NCBI GenBank assembly: GCA_018063165.1
Contig: JAGOQU010000007.1
Location: 1 to 38,763, forward strand
Reading direction: 5' to 3'
Source: Minisyncoccota bacterium
GTDB taxonomy: Bacteria; Patescibacteriota; Minisyncoccia; Phycocordibacterales; UBA5272
Length of the DNA stretch: 38,763 nt
The notes beneath the pieces are model-generated. The model was not told the origin of the DNA. It saw nothing but the letters and a program-made list of their open reading frames with translations, and did no database searches. A program made the position numbers and the translations under genes. Of this stretch, positions 1 through 6,896 are shown in pieces. Position 1 is the first letter of the stretch. Every line of letters starts with the position of its first letter.

Positions 1-1
1 T

Positions 2-1243
2 AATGATTTGTTGCCAATACAAAAAAATATTGTAGAGAGACTTGGTGGAACATATATCGGAGAGCATAATCCATTTATTAGAAAAATTGTCAGAAGAACA
101 AGAAAGTATCTTGAGACAACTATTAATCCTGCAACGAAGGAACCGTATCTTGCTCCAATAAAAGTTATTCTTCATGGTGAAAAAGATTCTGAAGCTATTA
201 TTCTACCAACGTATCTTCAGGAGGCATACAGTAAGGCAGAGGAGTTCTCTAAGGAATTATCTAAAGTAAAGAAGAATAGTAAGTTTGTTACTACTCTATT
301 GCTTAAGCGTGTTGGTAGTTCGATGTATGCAGGTAGTAAGACTGCACAAAAGTTGCTCGATGGTAATAAGGAAAACGAAAAGGAGTATGAAAAGAAAATC
401 GGAGAATTGTCACAAGAAGATGATCTCTTTGAAGAAGAAAGTATGGAACAGGACAGTGTCGAGATTAGTCATGAGGCTACATCAGCACTGAAAGCCTTTA
501 TTGATATTTTGAAGGAAAGAATTGATGAGGACCCTAAGTTTGGTTTGTTGGTTGAGATATTAAAGGACAAGGAATGGGTTAAACGAGGGTGTATTATTTT
601 TTCACAGTACTATGATACTGCATATTGGTTCGCAGAGAAGTTGGTAAAAGAGAATATATTGCCGAATGAAAAAATTGCTCTATACGCTGGAGGTGATAAG
701 TCAGGAGTATTCCTCGATGGTGTGTTTGTTAAACGCCCAAAAGATGAGTTGAAGAAAATGGTTAAGAATGGCGAGATTAAAATTCTGTTCGGTACTGATG
801 CGGCAAGTGAAGGTTTGAATATGCAAACACTAGGATCACTAATTAATATTGACTTACCATGGAACCCGACAAGATTAGAGCAGCGAAAGGGAAGAATTCA
901 GAGAATTGGTCAAAAGTATGACGAGGTATGGATACACAATATGAGATATAAAGATTCTATTGAAGACAGAGTTCATAAAATCTTGTCTGAGAGACTGGAA
1001 TCAATCACTAGTATTTTTGGACAGCTTCCTGATATTTTGGAAGATGTTTGGGTGGAGATTGCTAAGAATGATATCGAGAAGGCAAAAAAGATAATTGCAC
1101 TAATTCCAAGAAGGAGTCCGTTTGAAGCAAAGTATGAAAATCCTAAAATGATTACTACACTCAAATGGGAATCATGTTCAAAAGTTCTCGATGAGTATAC
1201 TAAAGTGGACCACTTTAAAAAGAGTTGGGGAGATAAGAAATAG
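2..1243 (+). CDS. SNF2/RapA-type helicase, C-terminal part (5' end outside window)
   Basis: The reading frame is open to the left edge, so the N-terminal ATPase lobe lies outside the window. The visible part holds the second helicase lobe: a segment starting IIFSQYYDTA, then GTDAASEGLNMQ (motif V, nt 791-826) and RLEQRKGRIQRIGQ (motif VI, arginine fingers, nt 872-913), which is the SNF2/RapA signature. Before it sits a charged helical stretch with NPFIRKIVRRTRKYLE, typical as I recall of large prokaryotic SNF2 helicases that often carry a phospholipase-D-like domain and sit in phage-defence loci. The role would be ATP-driven translocation or remodelling on nucleic acid. It is followed 27 bases later by a DUF262/HNH/AlbA_2 protein on the same strand, which supports a defence role by context only. 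Family call is firm; system identity is not. Confidence 0.85.
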   Translation, partial: NDLLPIQKNIVERLGGTYIGEHNPFIRKIVRRTRKYLETTINPATKEPYLAPIKVILHGEKDSEAIILPTYLQEAYSKAEEFSKELSKVKKNSKFVTTLLLKRVGSSMYAGSKTAQKLLDGNKENEKEYEKKIGELSQEDDLFEEESMEQDSVEISHEATSALKAFIDILKERIDEDPKFGLLVEILKDKEWVKRGCIIFSQYYDTAYWFAEKLVKENILPNEKIALYAGGDKSGVFLDGVFVKRPKDELKKMVKNGEIKILFGTDAASEGLNMQTLGSLINIDLPWNPTRLEQRKGRIQRIGQKYDEVWIHNMRYKDSIEDRVHKILSERLESITSIFGQLPDILEDVWVEIAKNDIEKAKKIIALIPRRSPFEAKYENPKMITTLKWESCSKVLDEYTKVDHFKKSWGDKK

Positions 1244-1270
1244 TAAAGTTTGTTAATAATAAAAATAAAT

Positions 1271-3394
1271 ATGAAAATAAATCAAATCCTTGATAAAATT
1301 GACGACAACCAGTTGTTCATTCCGTCTTTCCAGCGAGAATATGTTTGGAAAAGAGCTGATGCTAAAAATCTCATTTCTTCACTCATCAAGAAGTATCCAA
1401 CTGGAACAATGTTAACATGGGAAACAAATAGCCCGCCTGAGCTTAAAGGTGATTGGAAGTACGATTCGATGCAAGGAGCTGTTAAGATTATTCTCGATGG
1501 GCAGCAACGTATAACAACCTTATATATGCTAATTAAAGGAAAGATACCTCCTTACTATACTGAGAGTGAGGTACTGAATGACCCTCGAGGTTTGTACGTT
1601 AATATAAAAACATTAGAATTGGAATATTTCATTAAAAATAAAATGGAGAATAATCCATACTGGATAAATGTAACAGATATCTTTCAAAAGAATGTTAGAG
1701 AGCGTGACGTTGTAAGAAAACTAGAAGAAGGCGGTGCTACAGTCACAAGAGAAGAAGAGGATGTTATCTCTGATAATTTTCAGTCCATAAGCAGTATTCC
1801 TGACTTTGAATTCGTAGAGCAAATAATTCCAGTTAAAGCGAATCTAAAAGAAGCTATAGATATTTTTTATATTGTTAATGCAAGTGGTATCAATTTAACT
1901 GACGCAGAACTAGCACTAGCACAAATTTCTGGTTACTGGCCTCAAGCAAGAGAAGAATTTAAAAAGAAGCTCGCAGAGTTAGAAGAAAATGGTTTTGTTT
2001 TTAATCTTGATTTTATTATCTATTGCTTACTAGGAATATTACATAGCAAGGGTTCTGAAATGACGAAGCTACATAGTGAAAATAATAATGATAATCTTAG
2101 ATCTGCATGGAAAAAGTTGAATGAAAACGTGCTTGATTATGTTGTGAATATATTGAGAACTCATGCATATGTGGACCATACTAAAGAGATTAATTCGAGG
2201 TATGCAGTAGTGCCTATCGTTGTATATGTTTTCAACAAGGAAAGGTCTGTTCTATCTGAGGAGGAGATTAAAAAGGTTGTGAAGTGGTTTTACTATTCTC
2301 AAATAAGACAACGATACATAAGTCAGCTTCCTCAAAAACTTGATAAAGATATTAGTGTTGTTGTTAAGTCTGCTAAACCATTTGACGAACTGCTAAATAT
2401 AATAGCATCAGAAAGATCTCTTGAAATTTCACCAGATGAATTTATTGGTGTCGATGTTAGAAATGCATTGTTTAGTTTAATGAGATGGTATTTCAAAAGT
2501 AGAGAAGCGGTATGCTTCACTACAGGTATGGGTATAAGGCAAAATATGGGAAAGAAATATTCTTTAGAGTGGGACCATATTTTCCCGTACTCATTACTTA
2601 AAGAAGACGGTTACGATATGAATAATAGACATAAGTATTCATTGGCTCAAGAAATAACAAATAGAGCAATACTGACTCAGCTTGGAAATCGAAGAAAGGG
2701 GAATGAAAAGGCAGATGAATATCTAAAAAATGTAAGAAACGAATTTCCAAAAGCATTAAAGTTACAATCTATTCCAGAAGATGATAATTTATGGAAACAG
2801 GAAAATTTTGAAAGCTTTATTGCTAAAAGAAGAGAAATGCTTGCTGGCGAATTAAATTCTTTTTTGAATAATATTACAGCAACAGAGGAAGCTGTTAGCG
2901 AGGTTCCTCTTGATGAGATTATTAAAGAAGGAGAAAGTAATGAATTGGAGTTTAAGTCTTCATTACGTTGGAGCTATAACACGGGTAATGTAGATAAGAA
3001 ATTGGAAGCTGTAATCTCAAAGACTGTGGCAGCCTTTGGTAATAGTGAAGGAGGTATTTTAGTGATTGGAGTAAATGATGATGGTGAAGCACTTGGTCTT
3101 GATCGAGATTACGGGTCACTTAATGGAAATAAAGACGAGTTTGAAATTCATTTAAGAAATGTTTTGAATGAGGCCTTTGGTAAGTCTTTTATAGCATCAA
3201 ATGTTAAAATGACATTCCATGAGATTAATGAATTTGAAGTCTGTAAAATAGAGATACAGAAAAGTAAAAAACCACTGTATCTTAGCCTTACTGATGACAG
3301 GGGTCAGAAACAAGAAAAATTCTATGTAAGAAGTGGTAATACTTCTCAAGAGTTACTTACCAGTGAAATCAGCGACTATATTTCAAATCGGTAA
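1271..3394 (+). CDS. DUF262-DUF1524 (GmrSD-like) protein fused to an AlbA_2/Schlafen-type domain
   Basis: 707 aa from the ATG at 1271; a frame-compatible TTG at 1250 exists but has no support. Residues ~1-250 are a DUF262 domain (ParB-like nucleotide-binding fold): DGQQR at ~76-80, and FYIVNASGINLT for the usual F-x-x-x-N-x-x-G. Residues ~430-490 are DUF1524, an HNH-type nuclease, with WDHIFP (His ~436) and a downstream TNRAILTQLGNRRKGN. Residues ~550-705 are an AlbA_2 (divergent AAA-4, Schlafen-like) domain with ELEFKSSLRW and AFGNSEGGILVIGVNDDG. GmrSD-type proteins are type IV restriction enzymes that cut modified phage DNA, with NTP hydrolysis in the DUF262 part; AlbA_2 domains are linked to nucleic-acid binding or RNA cleavage. 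Adjacent helicase suggests one operon. Domain calls are strong, the biological role is inferred. Confidence 0.88.
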   Translation: MKINQILDKIDDNQLFIPSFQREYVWKRADAKNLISSLIKKYPTGTMLTWETNSPPELKGDWKYDSMQGAVKIILDGQQRITTLYMLIKGKIPPYYTESEVLNDPRGLYVNIKTLELEYFIKNKMENNPYWINVTDIFQKNVRERDVVRKLEEGGATVTREEEDVISDNFQSISSIPDFEFVEQIIPVKANLKEAIDIFYIVNASGINLTDAELALAQISGYWPQAREEFKKKLAELEENGFVFNLDFIIYCLLGILHSKGSEMTKLHSENNNDNLRSAWKKLNENVLDYVVNILRTHAYVDHTKEINSRYAVVPIVVYVFNKERSVLSEEEIKKVVKWFYYSQIRQRYISQLPQKLDKDISVVVKSAKPFDELLNIIASERSLEISPDEFIGVDVRNALFSLMRWYFKSREAVCFTTGMGIRQNMGKKYSLEWDHIFPYSLLKEDGYDMNNRHKYSLAQEITNRAILTQLGNRRKGNEKADEYLKNVRNEFPKALKLQSIPEDDNLWKQENFESFIAKRREMLAGELNSFLNNITATEEAVSEVPLDEIIKEGESNELEFKSSLRWSYNTGNVDKKLEAVISKTVAAFGNSEGGILVIGVNDDGEALGLDRDYGSLNGNKDEFEIHLRNVLNEAFGKSFIASNVKMTFHEINEFEVCKIEIQKSKKPLYLSLTDDRGQKQEKFYVRSGNTSQELLTSEISDYISNR

Positions 3395-3423
3395 AAATAT
3401 AAAAGCAGTGTTTTAAATAGCTT

Positions 3424-3645
3424 ATGTCTCAAAAAATAGACCCAAAAGAAAGAGATCCAATACTTGGTAAGATAATAAGACAGGCTCATAAAGAAGCAGT
3501 GGTGCAACTTTTAGAAGAAAAATTTCCAGAAGGATTAGGATATTGTCATGTGTTATGGGGAAGACAACAACAAATACTTAAAGAAAAATATGGGGTAGAT
3601 TGGAAGAGCCCTTCTGATATGAATCCTGAAATTATGTACGACTAG
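3424..3645 (+). CDS. Small conserved-type protein, 73 aa, unknown function
   Basis: Starts at ATG 3424, first of three packed micro-genes. It has a helical, charged N-terminal part and a C-terminal ILKEKYGVDWKSPSDMNPE segment ending in YD. The same ILKEKYGxxWK motif closes the 224-aa protein at 4770-5444, so the two share a small module. I recall similar tails in small proteins of Candidate Phyla Radiation genomes, but know no function. There are no membrane segments or catalytic motifs. No Shine-Dalgarno sequence is visible before the start. Confidence 0.6.
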   Translation: MSQKIDPKERDPILGKIIRQAHKEAVVQLLEEKFPEGLGYCHVLWGRQQQILKEKYGVDWKSPSDMNPEIMYD

Positions 3646-3647
3646 TT

Positions 3648-3830
3648 ATGGGGCAATTATCTAAAGAAGCGATAGAAGATCTTAAACTTACTCTAAGGAA
3701 TAAGTATGGTCCAGATTTTTGCAGTACATTAACGGATGAAGAATTTGAAGAAATTGGAATGTTATTTCTAACTGCTCTAGCTGAAGGCTTGAAGATGAAA
3801 GTTGAACAACATAATAAAAATAAAATATGA
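3648..3830 (+). CDS. Small protein, 60 aa, unknown function
   Basis: The ATG lies two bases after the stop of the previous micro-gene, and the TGA stop overlaps the next start as ATGA, which argues for translational coupling in a three-gene unit. The product is predicted mostly helical, with LRNKYGPDFCSTLTDEEFEEIG followed by a short hydrophobic helix (MLFLTALAEGLKM). This is the only gene in the window ending in TGA. Function unknown; nothing suggests an enzyme. Confidence 0.6.
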   Translation: MGQLSKEAIEDLKLTLRNKYGPDFCSTLTDEEFEEIGMLFLTALAEGLKMKVEQHNKNKI

Positions 3831-3982
3831 ATATAGATAATATAAATGAAGTGGAAGATGAAGACATTAAGCAATTAATGGAGGATAATGACATTGATGA
3901 AGAAACAGCAGAAAAGGCTCAGGAGTTGATTGATGAAGGACTAGATGAGGAAGAAGCTGTCATGATAGCTGAGGAGATGTAG
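3827..3982 (+). CDS. Very acidic micro-protein, 51 aa, unknown function
   Basis: The start overlaps the preceding TGA stop (ATGA). The product is extremely acidic, about a third Asp/Glu, with two repeating patterns of the type DIDEETAEKAQELIDEG and LDEEEAVMIAEEM, which look like two short helix-turn-helix hairpins (a UBA-like or small three-helix arrangement is possible). Position in a coupled micro-operon and clean codon structure support it being real. The ligand or partner is unknown; acidity suggests binding to a basic protein or mimicry of nucleic acid, which is speculation. Confidence 0.6.
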   Translation: MNIDNINEVEDEDIKQLMEDNDIDEETAEKAQELIDEGLDEEEAVMIAEEM

Positions 3983-4006
3983 TATTTGTTATATTTTAGA
4001 AATTAC

Positions 4007-4015
4007 TGATACTAT
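4007..4015 (+). promoter_or_regulatory. Extended -10 promoter element (TGA TACTAT)
   Basis: TGn followed by TACTAT ends six bases before the ATG at 4022. The same layout recurs before at least six other genes here, so transcription would begin at or next to the start codon (leaderless mRNA). Confidence 0.5.
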
Positions 4016-4021
4016 TTTAAT

Positions 4022-4330
4022 ATGATGAAAATAATTATTCCAGAAAATTTAAAAGATTCATACTGGGACCGTGTGCTTTATCTTTCTAGGAAGAACAAGG
4101 ATTCATTAATTATTTTTACTGAAGAAGAGAAAAGTTTTCTAGATAAAAAATTAAAAGAATTAGATAAAAATCCTGATAGCTCAGCTTTTAATCGTTTTAT
4201 ATTAGCTGGAATAATCAGAACAAAATCTGTTAGTAATGTATTGGAGCTACCAAAGGAGTTTGAAGAGTTTTCAAAAGTAGAAGTTTCCTTTTCTTTTGAA
4301 AGGAACAGTGTTCTTGTTAGTAAGAACTAA
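4022..4330 (+). CDS. Hypothetical protein, 102 aa
   Basis: Starts with two consecutive ATG codons; the first fits the -10 element six bases upstream. The product is charged and predicted soluble: an N-terminal strand (MKIIIPENL), a helical middle rich in Lys/Glu, and a C-terminal segment of alternating hydrophobic residues (KVEVSFSFERNSVLVSK). I do not recognise the family. Its stop codon overlaps the stop of the convergent gene on the minus strand by two bases, leaving no room for a terminator between them. Confidence 0.6.
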   Translation: MMKIIIPENLKDSYWDRVLYLSRKNKDSLIIFTEEEKSFLDKKLKELDKNPDSSAFNRFILAGIIRTKSVSNVLELPKEFEEFSKVEVSFSFERNSVLVSKN

Positions 4331-4641
4331 AACCAGACTTTTGATCTATGGTCTTCTGACACAGTACCAACATTACACATTGGACAAGTTTCATCATCTT
4401 TTAGAAAGGTGTGAGCGCTAGCACAGTTCGGGCAGATGTAAGTAGCACTCTCTACTGTTACAACTTCTTTACACGCTTTACAGAACTCCATAGAAACTCT
4501 TTCTAAAACATATTCAGGTCTAGCTGGTAACATTTTTTCATCTTCAGGAGTGCCATCTTTCCATACTGGAGTAATCTTACTAAGGTTTAATTCAAAACAA
4601 CACTCTTTATTGCTACATTTATAGTTGTTTATACAAGACAT
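4327..4641 (-). CDS. Zinc-ribbon protein, 104 aa, unknown function
   Basis: Contains several metal-binding pairs: a CSNKEC pair near the N-terminus, then CKAC, CPNC and CPMC, consistent with two zinc ribbons. Between the first pair and the rest is a proline-containing linker (RPEYVLERVSMEF). Such small ribbons often bind nucleic acid or protein, but no partner is evident. It is convergent with the 102-aa gene and their stop codons overlap. The AT-rich upstream region (4642-4760) is shared with the divergent gene starting at 4770. Confidence 0.65.
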   Translation of the reverse strand: MSCINNYKCSNKECCFELNLSKITPVWKDGTPEDEKMLPARPEYVLERVSMEFCKACKEVVTVESATYICPNCASAHTFLKDDETCPMCNVGTVSEDHRSKVWF

Positions 4642-4753
4642 TATACAAACAAGTATATCACTTTAAGTATATAGCTATATACATGCTAGTTTTTGTATAA
4701 AATATAAAGTAAATAAAGCTTTTTAGTACTCTCGAGATTTTTAGAGTATTAAG

Positions 4754-4762
4754 TGGTATTAT
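4754..4762 (+). promoter_or_regulatory. Extended -10 promoter element (TGG TATTAT)
   Basis: TGn-TATTAT ends seven bases before the ATG at 4770 and one base before the ATG at 4764. By the 6-7 base spacing seen at other genes, it supports 4770 as the true start of a leaderless gene. Confidence 0.5.
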
Positions 4763-4769
4763 CATGAAT

Positions 4770-5444
4770 ATGGCAACAAAAGAAGATGTAAAACAACTTA
4801 CACAATTATTAATAAAGCTTGGTGGTGGCGAGCAGATTCAAGTGACCATGAGTCGTAATTTAGTAATGGATGTTATTCATTCAGAAGATTTCAGTGATTC
4901 ACTGAGTGAGTTAGAAGAACAAGATATAGTTACTTTATTAAAAGGACTTTGCTTATTCGAAAAATTACCAGATATGCAGTTTGGAAGTACGACACAAATT
5001 CCTAAAATACTTAAAATATTTGAACATGAACTTCAACGTCTTCAAGATTTGATTGACTGGCTTTTTGTTAATAGAGATAATCCATATATACCCTACGGAG
5101 GACATATTCCATTACAAGTAAAATCTTTATTAGAATATCATGATTATGAAAAGAGAAGAGAGGAACATAGACAAAAAATGAGGGAGGAGGACCAAAAGAA
5201 ACATCAGGAGGCAGAGCTGGTCAAGGAGGAGAAAAGAAAATTTCATGAGAATATCACTAATTCTAAAAGAGAAATTTTTGCAAAGATAGATAAGGAAGTC
5301 GAAGATCTACTAAAAGATAGAACAAAAGATAATGGGTATGATGATTCTTTTCAATTAATGAAGCAAAGAATACTTAAAGAGAAATATGGAATAAATTGGA
5401 AAATCACAAAAACAAAGAGTGTTATTTATTCACCATACTATTAA
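4770..5444 (+). CDS. Coiled-coil protein, 224 aa, unknown function
   Basis: I chose the second ATG (MATKEDVKQL) because of promoter spacing; the ATG at 4764 would add two residues. The N-terminal half is helical with hydrophobic spacing. Residues ~130-195 are a long Glu/Lys/Arg-rich helix (EKRREEHRQKMREEDQKK and beyond), a likely coiled coil. The C-terminus carries an ILKEKYGINWK motif shared with the 73-aa micro-protein at 3424-3645. No catalytic motif is visible. The next gene starts two bases after its stop, so the pair is probably cotranscribed. Confidence 0.65.
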   Translation: MATKEDVKQLTQLLIKLGGGEQIQVTMSRNLVMDVIHSEDFSDSLSELEEQDIVTLLKGLCLFEKLPDMQFGSTTQIPKILKIFEHELQRLQDLIDWLFVNRDNPYIPYGGHIPLQVKSLLEYHDYEKRREEHRQKMREEDQKKHQEAELVKEEKRKFHENITNSKREIFAKIDKEVEDLLKDRTKDNGYDDSFQLMKQRILKEKYGINWKITKTKSVIYSPYY

Positions 5445-5445
5445 T

Positions 5446-6120
5446 ATGTTAATGCCATTTATACAGCCAGGATTATTTAAGTATGATATGGATGAGAGTG
5501 ATTGTACTCCACACCAAGCTGACATTCTTTTTAAAGAAGGCTTGTTGTCATTTGATCACAACAAAAAAGCAGAGTTTGAGAAACACGAAATTAATGAGCT
5601 GGATTTTTTGAAAACACTATATTTTGATTCTGGCATACCTGTTGCTGTGGTGAAGTCTATGCTGAAAAAACTTGGCAAGCCTTACAGTTTTACTTTTGAA
5701 CAAATATATTGGGATTATTGTACGCAGGACTGGAAAGCGATTCCTGAGGATGTTGATGATTATACTGAAGAAAATATAAAGGATATTGTTTTTGATAACT
5801 TTCAGGTCTTTCTGGAGAAAATTGATAAAGAAGATGGGTATGAACTAGATGAACTTTCTTTGATTTCTGAAAACATTAAAGATTTTTTAGAAGAAGTCTA
5901 CAAAACTAAAAAAAGGAACAGAGTCATAAGAGTGTGTCCTAAATGTAAATCAACAGAGGTTAAGAAAATTTTATTCGGTCTTATCGATGATACTGTTACA
6001 TACAGAGATGATTATTATCTAAAGGGATGCTGTATTGACTGTGACTGTATATGGCATTGTATGTCTTGTCATTATGAATGGGGTTTGAGTGATGGGCACT
6101 ATGAAGAGCAAGGTTTGTAA
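5446..6120 (+). CDS. Protein with C-terminal zinc-ribbon-like Cys pairs, 224 aa, unknown function
   Basis: Starts at ATG 5446, two bases past the previous stop; an in-frame TTG at 5419 lies inside the upstream gene and is unlikely. The N-terminal ~150 residues are acidic and helical (SGIPVAVVKSMLKKLGKPYSF could be a small helix-turn-helix-like segment). The C-terminus has CPKC, CIDC and CMSC pairs over ~45 residues plus His and Trp, a zinc-ribbon arrangement. Family not recognised. It is followed after 17 bases by the DUF3142 gene, possibly in the same transcript. Confidence 0.65.
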   Translation: MLMPFIQPGLFKYDMDESDCTPHQADILFKEGLLSFDHNKKAEFEKHEINELDFLKTLYFDSGIPVAVVKSMLKKLGKPYSFTFEQIYWDYCTQDWKAIPEDVDDYTEENIKDIVFDNFQVFLEKIDKEDGYELDELSLISENIKDFLEEVYKTKKRNRVIRVCPKCKSTEVKKILFGLIDDTVTYRDDYYLKGCCIDCDCIWHCMSCHYEWGLSDGHYEEQGL

Positions 6121-6137
6121 AAATTAAAGCAGAATAG

Positions 6138-6887
6138 ATGAAAATTTCTAGGGTAATTATTAAAAACAAATATACAACAGTATTGTTGTGTTTTATTGTT
6201 GTCTTAATTTTTTTTCTATACCCTAGAAATAAAATAATTATCTGGGTATGGGAAAGAAATGAAAATCTTACTTTTTTGAACAGAGACACTGTCGTTGCAT
6301 ATTATGCTGGATCAGTGATATTAGAAAATGGTCGTATGGTTATTTCCAAAAGAGTGCAACCTTTAAAATTGAATTCTGACACAGAAATAATTCCAGTTAT
6401 AAGAATAGATAACTTCGATACTGTAAAAGAATTAACTGCTCCTCGAATGAAACAGGTGGAGGATTTCATCATACAAACATGTGATCAGAATCTTGTTGTC
6501 GGGTGTCAGATAGACTTCGATGTAAAATCTTCTGAGCGTGATGTGTACAAGGTTCTCATCTCTTCGGTCCGAGAAAGACTTCCTAAGAATCTACCATTAT
6601 CAATGACAGCTCTGGTGTCGTGGTGTGACACATACTCATGGATAAATGATACAAAAATAGATTTTGCAGTACCTATGTTTTATAGGCTTGGTTCCGATGA
6701 ACAGATGATACGAGGAGGGTATACAGGTAAGACCTTTATGGAGTCACCAAAGTGCTCTTCTGCTATAGGGGTAACAACTGATGAGCCAATTCCTAAGGCT
6801 AAATATATAGGAAATAGGGATATTTATATTTTTAACCCTCATTCTTGGACTGAATCGGAACTTAAGCGTATACTCAAAATAATATAA
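6138..6887 (+). CDS. DUF3142 family protein, membrane-anchored
   Basis: 249 aa. Residues ~10-29 form one hydrophobic segment after a basic N-terminus, so the rest should sit outside the cell membrane. The body matches DUF3142 as I know it: IIIWVWERNENLTFL at the start, a central VVGCQIDFDVKSSERDVYKVL, SMTALVSWCDTYSWI, then FAVPMFYRLG. The family is thought to adopt a TIM-barrel, glycoside-hydrolase-like fold; the acidic residues in QIDFD could be catalytic, but no activity is known to me. It is followed nine bases later by a large exported TPR-like protein, a pairing I recall from other bacteria, which suggests they act together on the envelope or on a surface polymer. Confidence 0.75.
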   Translation: MKISRVIIKNKYTTVLLCFIVVLIFFLYPRNKIIIWVWERNENLTFLNRDTVVAYYAGSVILENGRMVISKRVQPLKLNSDTEIIPVIRIDNFDTVKELTAPRMKQVEDFIIQTCDQNLVVGCQIDFDVKSSERDVYKVLISSVRERLPKNLPLSMTALVSWCDTYSWINDTKIDFAVPMFYRLGSDEQMIRGGYTGKTFMESPKCSSAIGVTTDEPIPKAKYIGNRDIYIFNPHSWTESELKRILKII

Positions 6888-6896
6888 AACAAAGAA

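Noticed and set aside
5419-5445. TTG start extending the 224-aa Cys protein upstream
   Set aside because: It overlaps the preceding gene, while ATG 5446 sits two bases after that gene's stop.
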